From UBA11222 sp049323435 (lineage in GTDB: Bacteria > Pseudomonadota > Alphaproteobacteria > UBA11222), in contig JBMOMX010000030.1 in assembly GCA_049323435.1 (NCBI GenBank), positions 1 through 64,000 on the forward strand: a stretch of 64,000 nucleotides of DNA, in the 5' to 3' direction. This document shows positions 32,953 to 41,620 of the stretch, in pieces. The position numbers and the translations under genes are program-made. Positions within the stretch are counted from its first letter, which is position 1, and each line of letters starts with the position of its first letter. The notes under the pieces are model-generated. The model saw nothing but the letters and a program-made list of their open reading frames with translations, was not told where the DNA came from and searched no databases.

Positions 32953-33000
32953 ACCTTGCCAAGGTTAGGGTCGTGAGTTCGAATCTCATCGCCCGCTCCA
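32953..33000 (+). other. attR: 3' fragment of tRNA-Gly(GCC)
   Basis: The sequence carries an anticodon loop TTGCCAA flanked by ACC/GGT, a complete T-arm (GTGAG TTCGAAT CTCAT), the acceptor 3' strand CGCCCGC and TCCA. The matching acceptor 5' strand, D-arm and outer anticodon-stem bases are absent upstream. It is therefore the part of a chromosomal tRNA-Gly left when an element crossed over near the anticodon loop. An intact tRNA-Gly would be expected at the other end of the island, left of the window. The gap 32,757-32,952 holds nothing else that I recognise. Confidence 0.8.
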
Positions 33001-33061
33001 GTTTTTTCTTAATTAATTCCCGGTTTTTCTCAATTAATTCAATGTCGTGCGGGTGCCGCGC

Positions 33062-35314
33062 TTACTTTTTCTTGCGCGCCCGCTTGGCCTTGCGCACGGC
33101 TTTGCCTTTGGCGGTTTTGGGGGGCGGGGCGCCTGCGGGGCCGGGCAGTTTGCGGGGGCTGCCGGGCCGCGATCCGGTTTTTTTGCCGCCTGGCGCGCTG
33201 GCTTCGGGGCGGCGGATGCGGGCGGGTCTGGCTTCATCATCGGCCAGTTCGAAGCGCAGGCCGCCGCTGACCGGCGTGGCTTCCATCAGGCGTACACGCA
33301 CGGCGTCACCCAGACGGAATGTCACACCGGTACGGTCACCGACCAGGGCATGTTGCGCCTCGACATGGCTGAAATATTCCGTACCCAGATTACGTATGGG
33401 TATGAGGCCGTCTGCGCCGCTGTCACGCAGGCGCACAAACAGGCCAAAGCGGGTGACGCCGGAAATGGTTCCGTCAAATTCCGCGCCGATGCGGTCCGCC
33501 AGATAGGCCGCCAGATAACGGTCTGAACTGTCGCGCTCCGCCGCCATGGCGCGGCGCTCATGCGCGGAAATCTCTTCGCCGATGGACATGAAATCCTCAT
33601 GGCTCTGGGTTTGCGGCAGGCCGCCATCACCCAGATTGCAGGCGCGGATCAGCGCGCGATGCACCAGCACATCGGCATAGCGCCGGATGGGCGATGTGAA
33701 ATGCGCATAGCGCGGCAGCGCCAGGCCGAAATGCCCAATATTTTCAGGGCTATAGGCGGCCTGGCTTTGCGCGCGCAGGATCACTTCATTGACCACCGGC
33801 GCATGTTCCGTATCCGCTGCCTTCTCCAGAATTCGGTTGAACAGCACGGGTTTCAGCGCCTGCCCGCGCGCCAGACTATAGCCCAGCGTTTTCAGAAATT
33901 CGCGTAAGGATTCCAGTTTGGCCATCGCCGGTTCCGCATGAATACGGTACATGCAGGGCGTAGCTTTATGCTCCAGCGTTTCCGCCGCACACACATTGGC
34001 GGCAATCATGAATTCTTCGATCAGGCGGTGCGCATCCAGCCGCTCGGCAATGCGGATTGACTTTACCTGTCCTGCCTCGTTCAGTTCAATGCGCCGTTCC
34101 GGCAAATCCAGCGCCAGAGGGTGACGCGCATCACGCGCCTTCGCCACCGCCGCATAGGCGCCATAAAGCGGGCGGATAACTTTCTCCAGCAAAGGTGCTG
34201 CAATTTCATCCGCATTGCCATCCTGTGCCGCCTGCACCTGGGCATAGTTGAGCGAGGCGCGCGAATTCATCAGTCCACGTATAAATTCATGACCCAGTTT
34301 CCTGCCGTGCGCGTCAAAGCGCATACGCACCGCCAGCACCGCGCGGTCTTCGTCATGCACCAGTGAACACAGGCCCGCCGACAGCGCCTCGGGCAGCATA
34401 GGCACGACGCGATCCGGAAAATAGCTGGAATTGCCCCGTTTCAGCGCATCACGATCCAGCGCGGAACCCGGCCGCACATAATGCGCCACATCGGCAATGG
34501 CGACAATCACCTCCCAGCCGCCAGGATTTTTGGGATCGCTATCCGCCCCGGCCCAGACCGCATCATCATGATCGCGCGCATCAGGCGGATCAATCGTCAC
34601 CAGCGGCAGGGTGCGCAGATCCGTATTGCCGCCCAGCCTTGGCGGTTTTGCGGCCTTGGCCTCCTGCAATGCGGCAGGAGAAAATTCGACCGGTATGCCA
34701 TGTTCATAAATTGCGATCAGGCTGACCGAGCGCGCATCATTGACCAGACCCAGACGCGCCACCACTTTGCCAAGCGGCGGGCCATAGCGTCTGGCCGCTT
34801 CCATCTCCACCTGCACCAGCTCGCCGGTTTGCGCACCCATCGTGTGATCGCGGCTGATCAGAATTTCATCGCGGCCTTTTTCCACCGGCTGCACGCGGGC
34901 TTCTTTCGGGTCGGCGTGGAATACGCCGAGCTGGCGGCGCGCGCCCGTATCGCGGCTGGCGCCAACATGACGGATGACGCGCGCCTCATAGCCCGCATCG
35001 ACAGGCGTCAGGCGCGCCAGCACCTTGTCGCCGACGCCTGCGGGTTTTGCGCCCTCGCCCTCGCCCGGAACAATCAGAATTTGCGGGGCTGGCGTTCGCC
35101 CGCGCCATTCAAACGGTTGCGCCAGCAATTCGCCGTCAATATCGCGCCCGGTTATTTCCAGAACCAGAACCCTGGGCAGATCAGCCCCGCCGTCTCTTTC
35201 ACGCGCTTTATCGCGCGGGCCTTTGGAACGCTGTGCGCCGCCCGCAGTTGCGGGCCGCGCGCCCGGAATCCGATTTTCGGGCCGGCTGTTTTTTCCCGGC
35301 CGGTCCCTGCTCAC
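33062..35314 (-). CDS. rnr: Ribonuclease R
   Basis: 750 residues. Cold-shock-like N-terminal domains, the RNB catalytic core (TIDPPDARDHDDAVWA, with the metal-binding Asp cluster) and a C-terminal S1 domain (GTISGVTRFGLFVRL) ending in a Lys/Arg-rich tail. A 3'-5' exoribonuclease that degrades structured RNA and takes part in trans-translation quality control. The start is GTG, overlapping the topA stop as GTGA. Only 61 bp separate its end from the island junction. Confidence 0.92.
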   Translation of the reverse strand: MSRDRPGKNSRPENRIPGARPATAGGAQRSKGPRDKARERDGGADLPRVLVLEITGRDIDGELLAQPFEWRGRTPAPQILIVPGEGEGAKPAGVGDKVLARLTPVDAGYEARVIRHVGASRDTGARRQLGVFHADPKEARVQPVEKGRDEILISRDHTMGAQTGELVQVEMEAARRYGPPLGKVVARLGLVNDARSVSLIAIYEHGIPVEFSPAALQEAKAAKPPRLGGNTDLRTLPLVTIDPPDARDHDDAVWAGADSDPKNPGGWEVIVAIADVAHYVRPGSALDRDALKRGNSSYFPDRVVPMLPEALSAGLCSLVHDEDRAVLAVRMRFDAHGRKLGHEFIRGLMNSRASLNYAQVQAAQDGNADEIAAPLLEKVIRPLYGAYAAVAKARDARHPLALDLPERRIELNEAGQVKSIRIAERLDAHRLIEEFMIAANVCAAETLEHKATPCMYRIHAEPAMAKLESLREFLKTLGYSLARGQALKPVLFNRILEKAADTEHAPVVNEVILRAQSQAAYSPENIGHFGLALPRYAHFTSPIRRYADVLVHRALIRACNLGDGGLPQTQSHEDFMSIGEEISAHERRAMAAERDSSDRYLAAYLADRIGAEFDGTISGVTRFGLFVRLRDSGADGLIPIRNLGTEYFSHVEAQHALVGDRTGVTFRLGDAVRVRLMEATPVSGGLRFELADDEARPARIRRPEASAPGGKKTGSRPGSPRKLPGPAGAPPPKTAKGKAVRKAKRARKKK

Positions 35315-38004
35315 GCAACCGGTTCCGAAGCGGGAGTTTTCTTGGCAACGGTTTTTTTGGCCGCCGGTTTCTTCGCCGGGGCTTTTTTCCCGGCGGATTT
35401 TTTCGCCACTGGTTTTTTCGCGGCGGTTTTCTTTTCTTTCGCCGCAACTTTTTCCGCCGCCGGTTTTTTTGCACCCGCTTTGGTCTTCTTTACAGATGGC
35501 CCGCGCGCCGCCTTGGCGTTTACCAGTTCAATTGCCTCGATCAGCGAGATGGTTTGCGGATCATAGCTTTTGGGCAGGGTCGCAAAAACCTTGTTCCATT
35601 TGATATAGGGGCCAAAGCGCCCATTCATTACGCTGAGCGGCGCCTCATCCAGCGGATGCACGCCCAGTTCGCGCAAGGCGGCATTGCCCCGGCGCGGCGG
35701 TTTGTTTTTGGCATCCGCAATCACCGAAACCGCGTGATTGACGCCGATGGTAAAGACTTCATCCGTAGACGTCAGATTGGCATATTTGCCGTCGTGCCGC
35801 AGATAGGGGCCATAGGGGCCGATGGCGGCCTCGATCAGCTTGCCGGTTTCGGGATGCATGCCGACAGGGCGCGGCAGCGACAATAATTGCAGCGCGCGTT
35901 CCAGATCAATTGTCTCTGGCGGCATGTCTTTTGGCACCGGGCCGCGTTTGGGCTTGTCGCCTTTTTCAACGGCCTCGCCCAATTGCAGGAACGGGCCGAA
36001 ACGGCCGCTGCGCAGGGTTACCGGCAGGCCCGTAACGGGGTCCATACCGAGCAGTTTCGGCCCCGCATCAAGCGCCGCCGCCTCGCCATTGGCGGTCATC
36101 TGCCGGGTGAAGGCGCATTCGGGATAGTTGGAACAGCCGACAAAGGCGCCGAATTTTCCAACCTTCAGACTGAGCTGCCCCGCCGCGCAGGCCGGGCACT
36201 GGCGCGCCGCAACGCCGTCTTCGCGGGCGGGAAACACATGCGGCCCCAGCACCTCGTTCAGCGCGTCCAGCACCTGGGTCACGCGCAGATCGGACATGCC
36301 TTCGATGGAGATGTTGAAATCTTTCCAGAAGTCGCGCAGCACCTGTTTCCAGTTGATTTTGCCCGCCGACACATCGTCCAGCTGTTCTTCCAGATCGGCG
36401 GTGAAATCATATTCGACATATTTTCTGAAAAAGCTTTCCAGAAACGCCGTCACCAGCCGCCCCTTGTCGGACGGAATGAAACGGTTCTTGTCCATCGTCA
36501 CATAGTCGCGATCGCGCAGCACGGACAGGACGCTGGCATAGGTGCTGGGCCGGCCGATGCCCAGTTCTTCCATCTTCTTGACCAGGCTGGCTTCGGAATA
36601 GCGCGGCGGCGGTTCGGTAAAGTGCTGCTCGGGCCGCACGGCCTTCAGCGACAGCGGGTCCTTCGCCGCAACTTTGGGCAGGCGGCCGCCCTCCTCATCC
36701 TCGGCCTCATCGTCGGTGCCTTCCTGATACAGGCGCAGAAAGCCGTCAAACAGCAGCACCGAGCCGGTGGCGCGAAACCCCACCTGGCCATCCGGGGATT
36801 CAATTTCAACAGTGGTGCGTTCCATGGCGGCGCTTTCCATCTGGCTGGCGACGGCGCGCTTCCAGATCAGGTCATAGAGGCGCTGCTGATCCGTATCCAA
36901 TACGCCGCGCAGCGAAGCAGGCAGGCGGCCCATATCCGTGGGGCGGATGGCCTCATGCCCTTCCTGGGCGTTTTTGGCTTTGCTGGTATAGATGCGCGGC
37001 GCAGAGGGCACATATTCCTTGCCATATTCCTGCGCGATCATGGTGCGCGCACCGGCAATGGCCTCGCCCGCCATTGTCACCCCATCGGTCCGCATATAAG
37101 TGATAAGGCCGGTGGTTTCCCCGCCAATGTCAAAGCCTTCATAGAGGCGCTGGGCGATCTGCATGGTGCGCGCGCTGCTGAAGCCCAGCTTGCGGGCGGC
37201 TTCCTGTTGCAGGGTAGAGGTAATAAAGGGTGGCGGCGGATTGCGCCGGGCGGGTTTGCTTTCGACACTCTTTATACTGTAGCTGCGTGTCAGAATGCGG
37301 GCGCGCGCCGCCTCGGCGGCGGGGGCGGTGGCGATGGTGAACTTGTCCAGCTTTTCCCCGTCCAGCCTGGTCAGGCGGGCCGTCAGGGACTGGCCGCTGT
37401 CAAGGCCGAAATCGCCCTCGACGGTCCAATATTCCCGGGCGGTAAAACTTTCAATTTCCAGCTCGCGCACACAGATCAGCCGCAGCGCAACCGATTGCAC
37501 CCGGCCAGCCGAGCGCGCGCCCGGAAGTTTGCGCCACAGCACCGGCGACAGGCTGAATCCCACCAGATAGTCCAGCGCGCGGCGCGCCAGATAGGCATCC
37601 ACCAACGCCGCATCAATCTCGCGCGGATGTTTCATGGCCTCCAGAATCGCGGATTTGGTGATTTCGTTAAACACCACCCGCTGCACCGATTTGGCGCCCA
37701 GTGCCTTCTTTTCCTTGAGAACCTGCAAGACATGCCAGGAAATCGCTTCGCCTTCGCGGTCCGGGTCGGTAGCCAGAATCAGACTGTCCGCGCTTTTGGC
37801 GGCCTGGACAATCTCATTCAACTGCTTCTTGGCGCGGTCGCCAACTTCCCAGACCATTGCGAAATCTTCATCGGGCAATACCGAGCCATTTTTGGCAGGC
37901 AGGTCGCGCACATGGCCGAAGCTCGCCAGAACCTGATAGTCCTGACCGAGATACTTATTGATGGTTTTCGCCTTGGAGGGCGACTCTACAATAACCAGTT
38001 TCAT
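35311..38004 (-). CDS. topA: DNA topoisomerase I
   Basis: 897 residues from MKLVIVESPSKAKTI. TOPRIM domain at the N-terminus, the catalytic Tyr region (GLITYMRTDGVTM), DNA-gate domains, a zinc-ribbon (CPACAAGQLSLKVGKFGAFVGCSNYPEC) and topoisomerase C-terminal repeats. The last ~80 residues are a Lys/Ala/Pro-rich basic tail common in proteobacterial TopA. AGG precedes the chosen ATG; the longer upstream frame (to 38097) lacks conservation. Relaxes negative supercoils. Confidence 0.94.
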   Translation of the reverse strand: MKLVIVESPSKAKTINKYLGQDYQVLASFGHVRDLPAKNGSVLPDEDFAMVWEVGDRAKKQLNEIVQAAKSADSLILATDPDREGEAISWHVLQVLKEKKALGAKSVQRVVFNEITKSAILEAMKHPREIDAALVDAYLARRALDYLVGFSLSPVLWRKLPGARSAGRVQSVALRLICVRELEIESFTAREYWTVEGDFGLDSGQSLTARLTRLDGEKLDKFTIATAPAAEAARARILTRSYSIKSVESKPARRNPPPPFITSTLQQEAARKLGFSSARTMQIAQRLYEGFDIGGETTGLITYMRTDGVTMAGEAIAGARTMIAQEYGKEYVPSAPRIYTSKAKNAQEGHEAIRPTDMGRLPASLRGVLDTDQQRLYDLIWKRAVASQMESAAMERTTVEIESPDGQVGFRATGSVLLFDGFLRLYQEGTDDEAEDEEGGRLPKVAAKDPLSLKAVRPEQHFTEPPPRYSEASLVKKMEELGIGRPSTYASVLSVLRDRDYVTMDKNRFIPSDKGRLVTAFLESFFRKYVEYDFTADLEEQLDDVSAGKINWKQVLRDFWKDFNISIEGMSDLRVTQVLDALNEVLGPHVFPAREDGVAARQCPACAAGQLSLKVGKFGAFVGCSNYPECAFTRQMTANGEAAALDAGPKLLGMDPVTGLPVTLRSGRFGPFLQLGEAVEKGDKPKRGPVPKDMPPETIDLERALQLLSLPRPVGMHPETGKLIEAAIGPYGPYLRHDGKYANLTSTDEVFTIGVNHAVSVIADAKNKPPRRGNAALRELGVHPLDEAPLSVMNGRFGPYIKWNKVFATLPKSYDPQTISLIEAIELVNAKAARGPSVKKTKAGAKKPAAEKVAAKEKKTAAKKPVAKKSAGKKAPAKKPAAKKTVAKKTPASEPVA

Positions 38005-38185
38005 ACGGACCTGTTTCACATACGGGGCGATTTGCGCCGCTTGATGTGCCAAAGGGGATTGCAAATAGGTCAATAAACCGTAAAGAGTCAAATCCATGAA
38101 TCTGGCGGTTCCGGTGGACGCCCGTCAAAATGGCCGTGCACTGAACCGCGCCCTTTTTTGAAAACTTGAATAAGGACAAGGACTT

Positions 38186-38944
38186 ATGAGTACAAATCGC
38201 CCCCGCGCATTGGTCGCAGGAAACTGGAAAATGAACGGCCTGGCGGGGTCGCTTGTGGAGGCCGAAAAATTGGCCGCTGGGATCGCTTCAGGACAGACGG
38301 CGGCATGTGACGCCATGCTCTGCCCACCTGCCACCCTGCTCGCTCCTATGCGCGCCAGGCTGGGTTCCAGCCCGGTATTACTGGGGGGCCAGGATTGCCA
38401 CGCCAATGCCTCTGGCGCCCATACCGGCGACATCAGCGCCGAGATGATCAAGGACGCAGGTGGGGTGGCGGTAATCGTCGGTCATTCTGAGCGCCGCGCC
38501 GATCACGGTGAGACCAATGCGATGGTTCAGGCGAAGGCGCTGGCCGCGCACCGGGCGGGGCTCATCGCCATCGTCTGCGTCGGTGAAACCGAGGCCGAGC
38601 GCAATGCAGGCAAGGCGCTGGAAGTGGTTGGCGCACAACTGGCCGGATCGCTGCCAGATGGCGCCAATGCGGCTAATCTGGTGATCGCCTATGAACCTGT
38701 CTGGGCCATCGGCACCGGGCGCACCCCCACCGCCGCAGATGTGGCCGAAGTACACGCCTTCATCCGGGCGCAATTACAGGCCCGTTTCAAGGACGGGGCG
38801 CAGTTCCGAATCCTTTACGGTGGTTCCGTAAAGCCTTCGAATGCGGCGGAACTGATGGGCGTCGCCAATGTCAATGGCGCGCTGGTCGGCGGCGCCAGCC
38901 TGAAAGCGGAAGACTTTCTGGGGATTATCGCGGCGTACCGGTAA
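38186..38944 (+). CDS. tpiA: Triosephosphate isomerase
   Basis: 252 residues. The substrate loop and catalytic residues are present: Lys in AGNWKMNG, His in VIVGHSERR, Glu in AYEPVWAIGTG, and the phosphate loop LYGGSVKP. Interconverts dihydroxyacetone phosphate and glyceraldehyde-3-phosphate in glycolysis. Divergent from topA; AAGGAC lies upstream of the ATG. Confidence 0.95.
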   Translation: MSTNRPRALVAGNWKMNGLAGSLVEAEKLAAGIASGQTAACDAMLCPPATLLAPMRARLGSSPVLLGGQDCHANASGAHTGDISAEMIKDAGGVAVIVGHSERRADHGETNAMVQAKALAAHRAGLIAIVCVGETEAERNAGKALEVVGAQLAGSLPDGANAANLVIAYEPVWAIGTGRTPTAADVAEVHAFIRAQLQARFKDGAQFRILYGGSVKPSNAAELMGVANVNGALVGGASLKAEDFLGIIAAYR

Positions 38945-38976
38945 GCGTCCGATAACCGGTTTTTGATGTCGCGGCT

Positions 38977-38995
38977 GTTCAGCACGGTGCTGAAC
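38977..38995. promoter_or_regulatory. Perfect palindrome upstream of the beta-oxidation gene
   Basis: GTTCAGCAC-G-GTGCTGAAC, two 9-bp perfect arms around one base, 47 bp before the start codon of the enoyl-CoA hydratase/dehydrogenase gene. Size and position fit a dimeric regulator operator (for example a TetR- or GntR-type fatty-acid regulator), though as RNA it could also be a hairpin. Its 13-base core recurs at 47033-47045. Confidence 0.45.
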
Positions 38996-39041
38996 CGTTA
39001 TGCTGTCAGCTTACAAAATAATATCAGCAGGGAGATGCCCC

Positions 39042-41117
39042 ATGACGGCCATTAATCAGGTTACCGATCTTGATATTCGTGACGGCATTGCGGTGCTGAC
39101 ATTGAACAGCCCGCCGGTGAACGCGCTGAGCGGCCCGGTGCGTGACGGATTGCACAAGGGCATTCAGCAGGCGGTTGCCGATCCGGCAGTAAAGGCCGTG
39201 GTGCTGGTCTGTGCGGGGCGTACCTTTATTGCGGGCGCGGATATTACCGAACTGGGTTCGGGTGGCCCGCAGGGGGCCAGCCTGCTGGATGTACAGAACA
39301 TGATGGAAGGCAGCCCCAAACCCATCGTCGCGGCCATTCACGGTACCGCGCTGGGCGGCGGGCTGGAAGTGGCGCTGTGCTGCCATTACCGCGTCGGGGT
39401 TGCCTCGGCGCAGTTTGGCCTGCCGGAAGTAAAGCTGGGTCTGCTGCCCGGCGCGGGCGGCACCCAGCGTCTGCCGCGCATTGTGGGCGCGCAAATGGCG
39501 CTGGAGATGATGGGGATCGGCGATCCGATTGACGCCGCCAAGGCATTGGAGGTCGGACTGATCAGCGAGATTGTTACCGGCGATCTGACCGGGGGCGGCA
39601 TTGCCTTCGCCAAAAAGCTGCTGGCTGAAAAGCGCCCGCTGGTGCGGGTGCGCGACAATGACACCAAGATCGCGCCCGCACGCGGCAAGCCGGAAATTTT
39701 CACAGCGTTCCGCGCCGCCCATGCGCGTAAAAATCGCGGCTTCCTGGCGCCTGAATATAATATCCGCTGTGTTGAAGCGGCCGTGAACCTGCCCTTCGAT
39801 GAGGGCATTGCCGTAGAGGGAAAACTGTTCCGCGAATTGTTGCAGGGGCCGCAATCGGCCGCGCAACGCTATATGTTCTTTGCCGAGCGCCAGGCCGCAA
39901 AAATTCCAGATGTGCCCGCCGATACGCCGCAAATCCCGGTCAACAAGGCCGGCGTGATCGGTGCAGGCACCATGGGCGGCGGCATCACCATGAATCTGGT
40001 CAATGCCGGCATTCCGGTGACTATCGTCGAAACCAGCCAGGAGGCCCTGGATCGCGGGTTGAAAGTGGTGCGCGGCAATTATGAAAACACCGCGCGCAAG
40101 GGCAAACTGACGCAGGCGGATGTCGAAGGGCGCATGGCGCTGATCACGCCCAGCCTCAACCTGTCCGATCTGGCGGATGCGGATATAGTGATCGAGGCGG
40201 TGTTCGAAAACATGGATATCAAGAAGGATATTTTCCAGAAGCTCGACGCCATCTGCAAGCCCGGCGCGATCCTCGCCACCAACACCTCGGCGCTGGATAT
40301 CAACGTCATTGCGGCGGTGACCAAACGGCCGGAATATGTCATCGGCACGCATTTTTTCAGCCCGGCCAATGTGATGAAGCTGGTCGAAGTGGTGCGCGGC
40401 GCGAAGACGGCGAAAAATGTCATCGCCACCGCCATGGCGCTGTCCAAGCGCATCAACAAGATCGCCGTGCTGGCGGGCGTGTGTCATGGCTTTATCGGCA
40501 ACCGCATGCTGTTCGCCCGCACCACACAGTCCAGCCGCATCATTCTGGAAGGGGCCACACCCGAACGCGTCGATAGGGTGCTGACGGATTTTGGTTTTCC
40601 CATGGGGCCGTTCGCCATGAGCGATTTGGCAGGCGTCGATGTCGGCTGGAATCCAAAAACCTCAAAGGGCGAAACTTTGCGCGACCGCCTCTGCGAAGCA
40701 GGACGGCGCGGACAGAAAACCAATGCCGGCTATTATGATTACAAGCCAGGCGATCGCACCCCCATCCCCAATGAAGATGTGGTGAAAATGATCCGCGAAT
40801 TCGCCGTGTCAAAACAGATCCGGCAGCGCGATATCAGCGATGAGGAAATTCTTGAACGCTGCCTCATGCCGATGGTCAATGAGGGCGCAAAAATCCTCAG
40901 CGAAGGCATCGCCATCCGCGCCAGCGATATCGACACCGTCTGGGTGCATGGCTATGGCTGGCCGGTCTATCGCGGCGGGCCGATGTATTGGGCGAACATT
41001 TATGGCCTGGACAGGATCGTGGCCCGTATGCGTGACTTCGCAAAGGATGACGCGGCATTCTGGGCGCCGGCGTCACTGCTCGAAGAATTGGCGGCGAAGG
41101 GTGGCGGGTTTAAATAA
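39042..41117 (+). CDS. Bifunctional enoyl-CoA hydratase / 3-hydroxyacyl-CoA dehydrogenase
   Basis: 691 residues. N-terminal crotonase domain (GRTFIAGADITELG oxyanion loop; EVKLGLLPGAGGTQRLPR with catalytic Glu), then the NAD-binding domain (GVIGAGTMGGGITMNL) and the dehydrogenase active site (GTHFFSPANVMKLVEVV with catalytic His). The fatty-acid beta-oxidation trifunctional type lacking the thiolase part. AGGGAG precedes the ATG at 39042. A palindromic operator candidate lies 47 bp upstream. Confidence 0.9.
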   Translation: MTAINQVTDLDIRDGIAVLTLNSPPVNALSGPVRDGLHKGIQQAVADPAVKAVVLVCAGRTFIAGADITELGSGGPQGASLLDVQNMMEGSPKPIVAAIHGTALGGGLEVALCCHYRVGVASAQFGLPEVKLGLLPGAGGTQRLPRIVGAQMALEMMGIGDPIDAAKALEVGLISEIVTGDLTGGGIAFAKKLLAEKRPLVRVRDNDTKIAPARGKPEIFTAFRAAHARKNRGFLAPEYNIRCVEAAVNLPFDEGIAVEGKLFRELLQGPQSAAQRYMFFAERQAAKIPDVPADTPQIPVNKAGVIGAGTMGGGITMNLVNAGIPVTIVETSQEALDRGLKVVRGNYENTARKGKLTQADVEGRMALITPSLNLSDLADADIVIEAVFENMDIKKDIFQKLDAICKPGAILATNTSALDINVIAAVTKRPEYVIGTHFFSPANVMKLVEVVRGAKTAKNVIATAMALSKRINKIAVLAGVCHGFIGNRMLFARTTQSSRIILEGATPERVDRVLTDFGFPMGPFAMSDLAGVDVGWNPKTSKGETLRDRLCEAGRRGQKTNAGYYDYKPGDRTPIPNEDVVKMIREFAVSKQIRQRDISDEEILERCLMPMVNEGAKILSEGIAIRASDIDTVWVHGYGWPVYRGGPMYWANIYGLDRIVARMRDFAKDDAAFWAPASLLEELAAKGGGFK

Positions 41118-41143
41118 CCCGCCCCTTCGCCTGGCCGCGAAGG
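41103..41143 (+). terminator. Two consecutive hairpins at the end of the beta-oxidation gene
   Basis: GGCGGGTT/AACCCGCC (41103-41123) spans the stop codon and is followed at once by CCTTCGC/GCGAAGG (41124-41143). There is no T-run. Probably the 3' end or termination region of the transcript. Confidence 0.45.
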
Positions 41144-41232
41144 CGTTGCCTGCATAGGCCACGCTTTCGCGCCCAATTACTGCAATGGCCGCAAGATTAT
41201 GCGTGTGCTGATGAAGTGATTTGAGGGGAGTG

Positions 41233-41601
41233 ATGAAAAATCTGAAATTACTTGTCATGGATGATGAGGCGATGTTCGGCGAATTTGTCGAAGAGGTTGC
41301 GCTGGAGCTTGGTTATAATGTCCGGGCACTGACGGAACCGGCGGCGTTTTTTGAAACATTCAGGGATTTCCAGCCCGGCACAGTGGTTCTGGACATGGTG
41401 ATGCCGGAATTTGACGGCACGGAAATTACCCGCTGGCTGGTTGGGGAAAAATTCACCGGCAAACTGATTATGGTCACCGGCTATAATCCGCAATATTCAA
41501 AGATTGCAAAGGCCATAGGCGAGCTGGGCGGGCTGCACCAGGTCATGCGCCTTGGAAAACCTGTGCGGCTGGAGGAATTGCACCGTGCACTGAACGCTTA
41601 G
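41233..41601 (+). CDS. Single-domain response regulator
   Basis: 122 residues, a stand-alone receiver domain: acidic Asp10-Asp11, phospho-acceptor Asp54 (VVLDMVMPEF) and Lys109 (RLGKPVRL). No output domain. GGGGAG precedes the ATG; TTG (41221) and GTG (41230) are alternative starts. It faces a hybrid-free PAS histidine kinase 19 bp away and is likely its partner. Confidence 0.85.
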   Translation: MKNLKLLVMDDEAMFGEFVEEVALELGYNVRALTEPAAFFETFRDFQPGTVVLDMVMPEFDGTEITRWLVGEKFTGKLIMVTGYNPQYSKIAKAIGELGGLHQVMRLGKPVRLEELHRALNA

Positions 41602-41620
41602 ACCCTATTCGGATCAGGCG

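Larger units (their letters stand above)
1..33000. mobile_element. Right-hand part of an integrated genomic island / ICE-like element
   Basis: The stretch carries a ParB-like protein, an ArdC antirestriction protein and, at its right end, a tyrosine integrase beside a 3' fragment of a tRNA-Gly gene. Immediately beyond the fragment lie housekeeping genes (rnr, topA, tpiA). The cargo is metal, arsenic and thiol stress functions. These are seen directly; that they form one element is inference from known tRNA-targeting integrative elements. The left end and any transfer or replication genes lie outside the window, so whether it is conjugative cannot be judged. Confidence 0.8.

Noticed and set aside
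32900..33000. Complete tRNA-Gly gene
   Set aside because: No acceptor 5' strand, D-arm or full anticodon stem can be found upstream of 32953, so only a 3' fragment is present.
35320..35520. Repetitive Lys/Ala coding stretch in topA
   Set aside because: A basic low-complexity C-terminal tail of this type is normal in proteobacterial topoisomerase I.
35887..38076. Very long open frame (about 729 codons) antisense to topA
   Set aside because: It mirrors topA codon structure in high-GC DNA; topA has full domain evidence, and the antisense product shows no recognisable motifs.
39024..40487. Long antisense frame across the beta-oxidation gene
   Set aside because: Composition is rich in His, Gln and Arg as expected for a GC-rich shadow frame; the sense strand encodes a well-supported enzyme.
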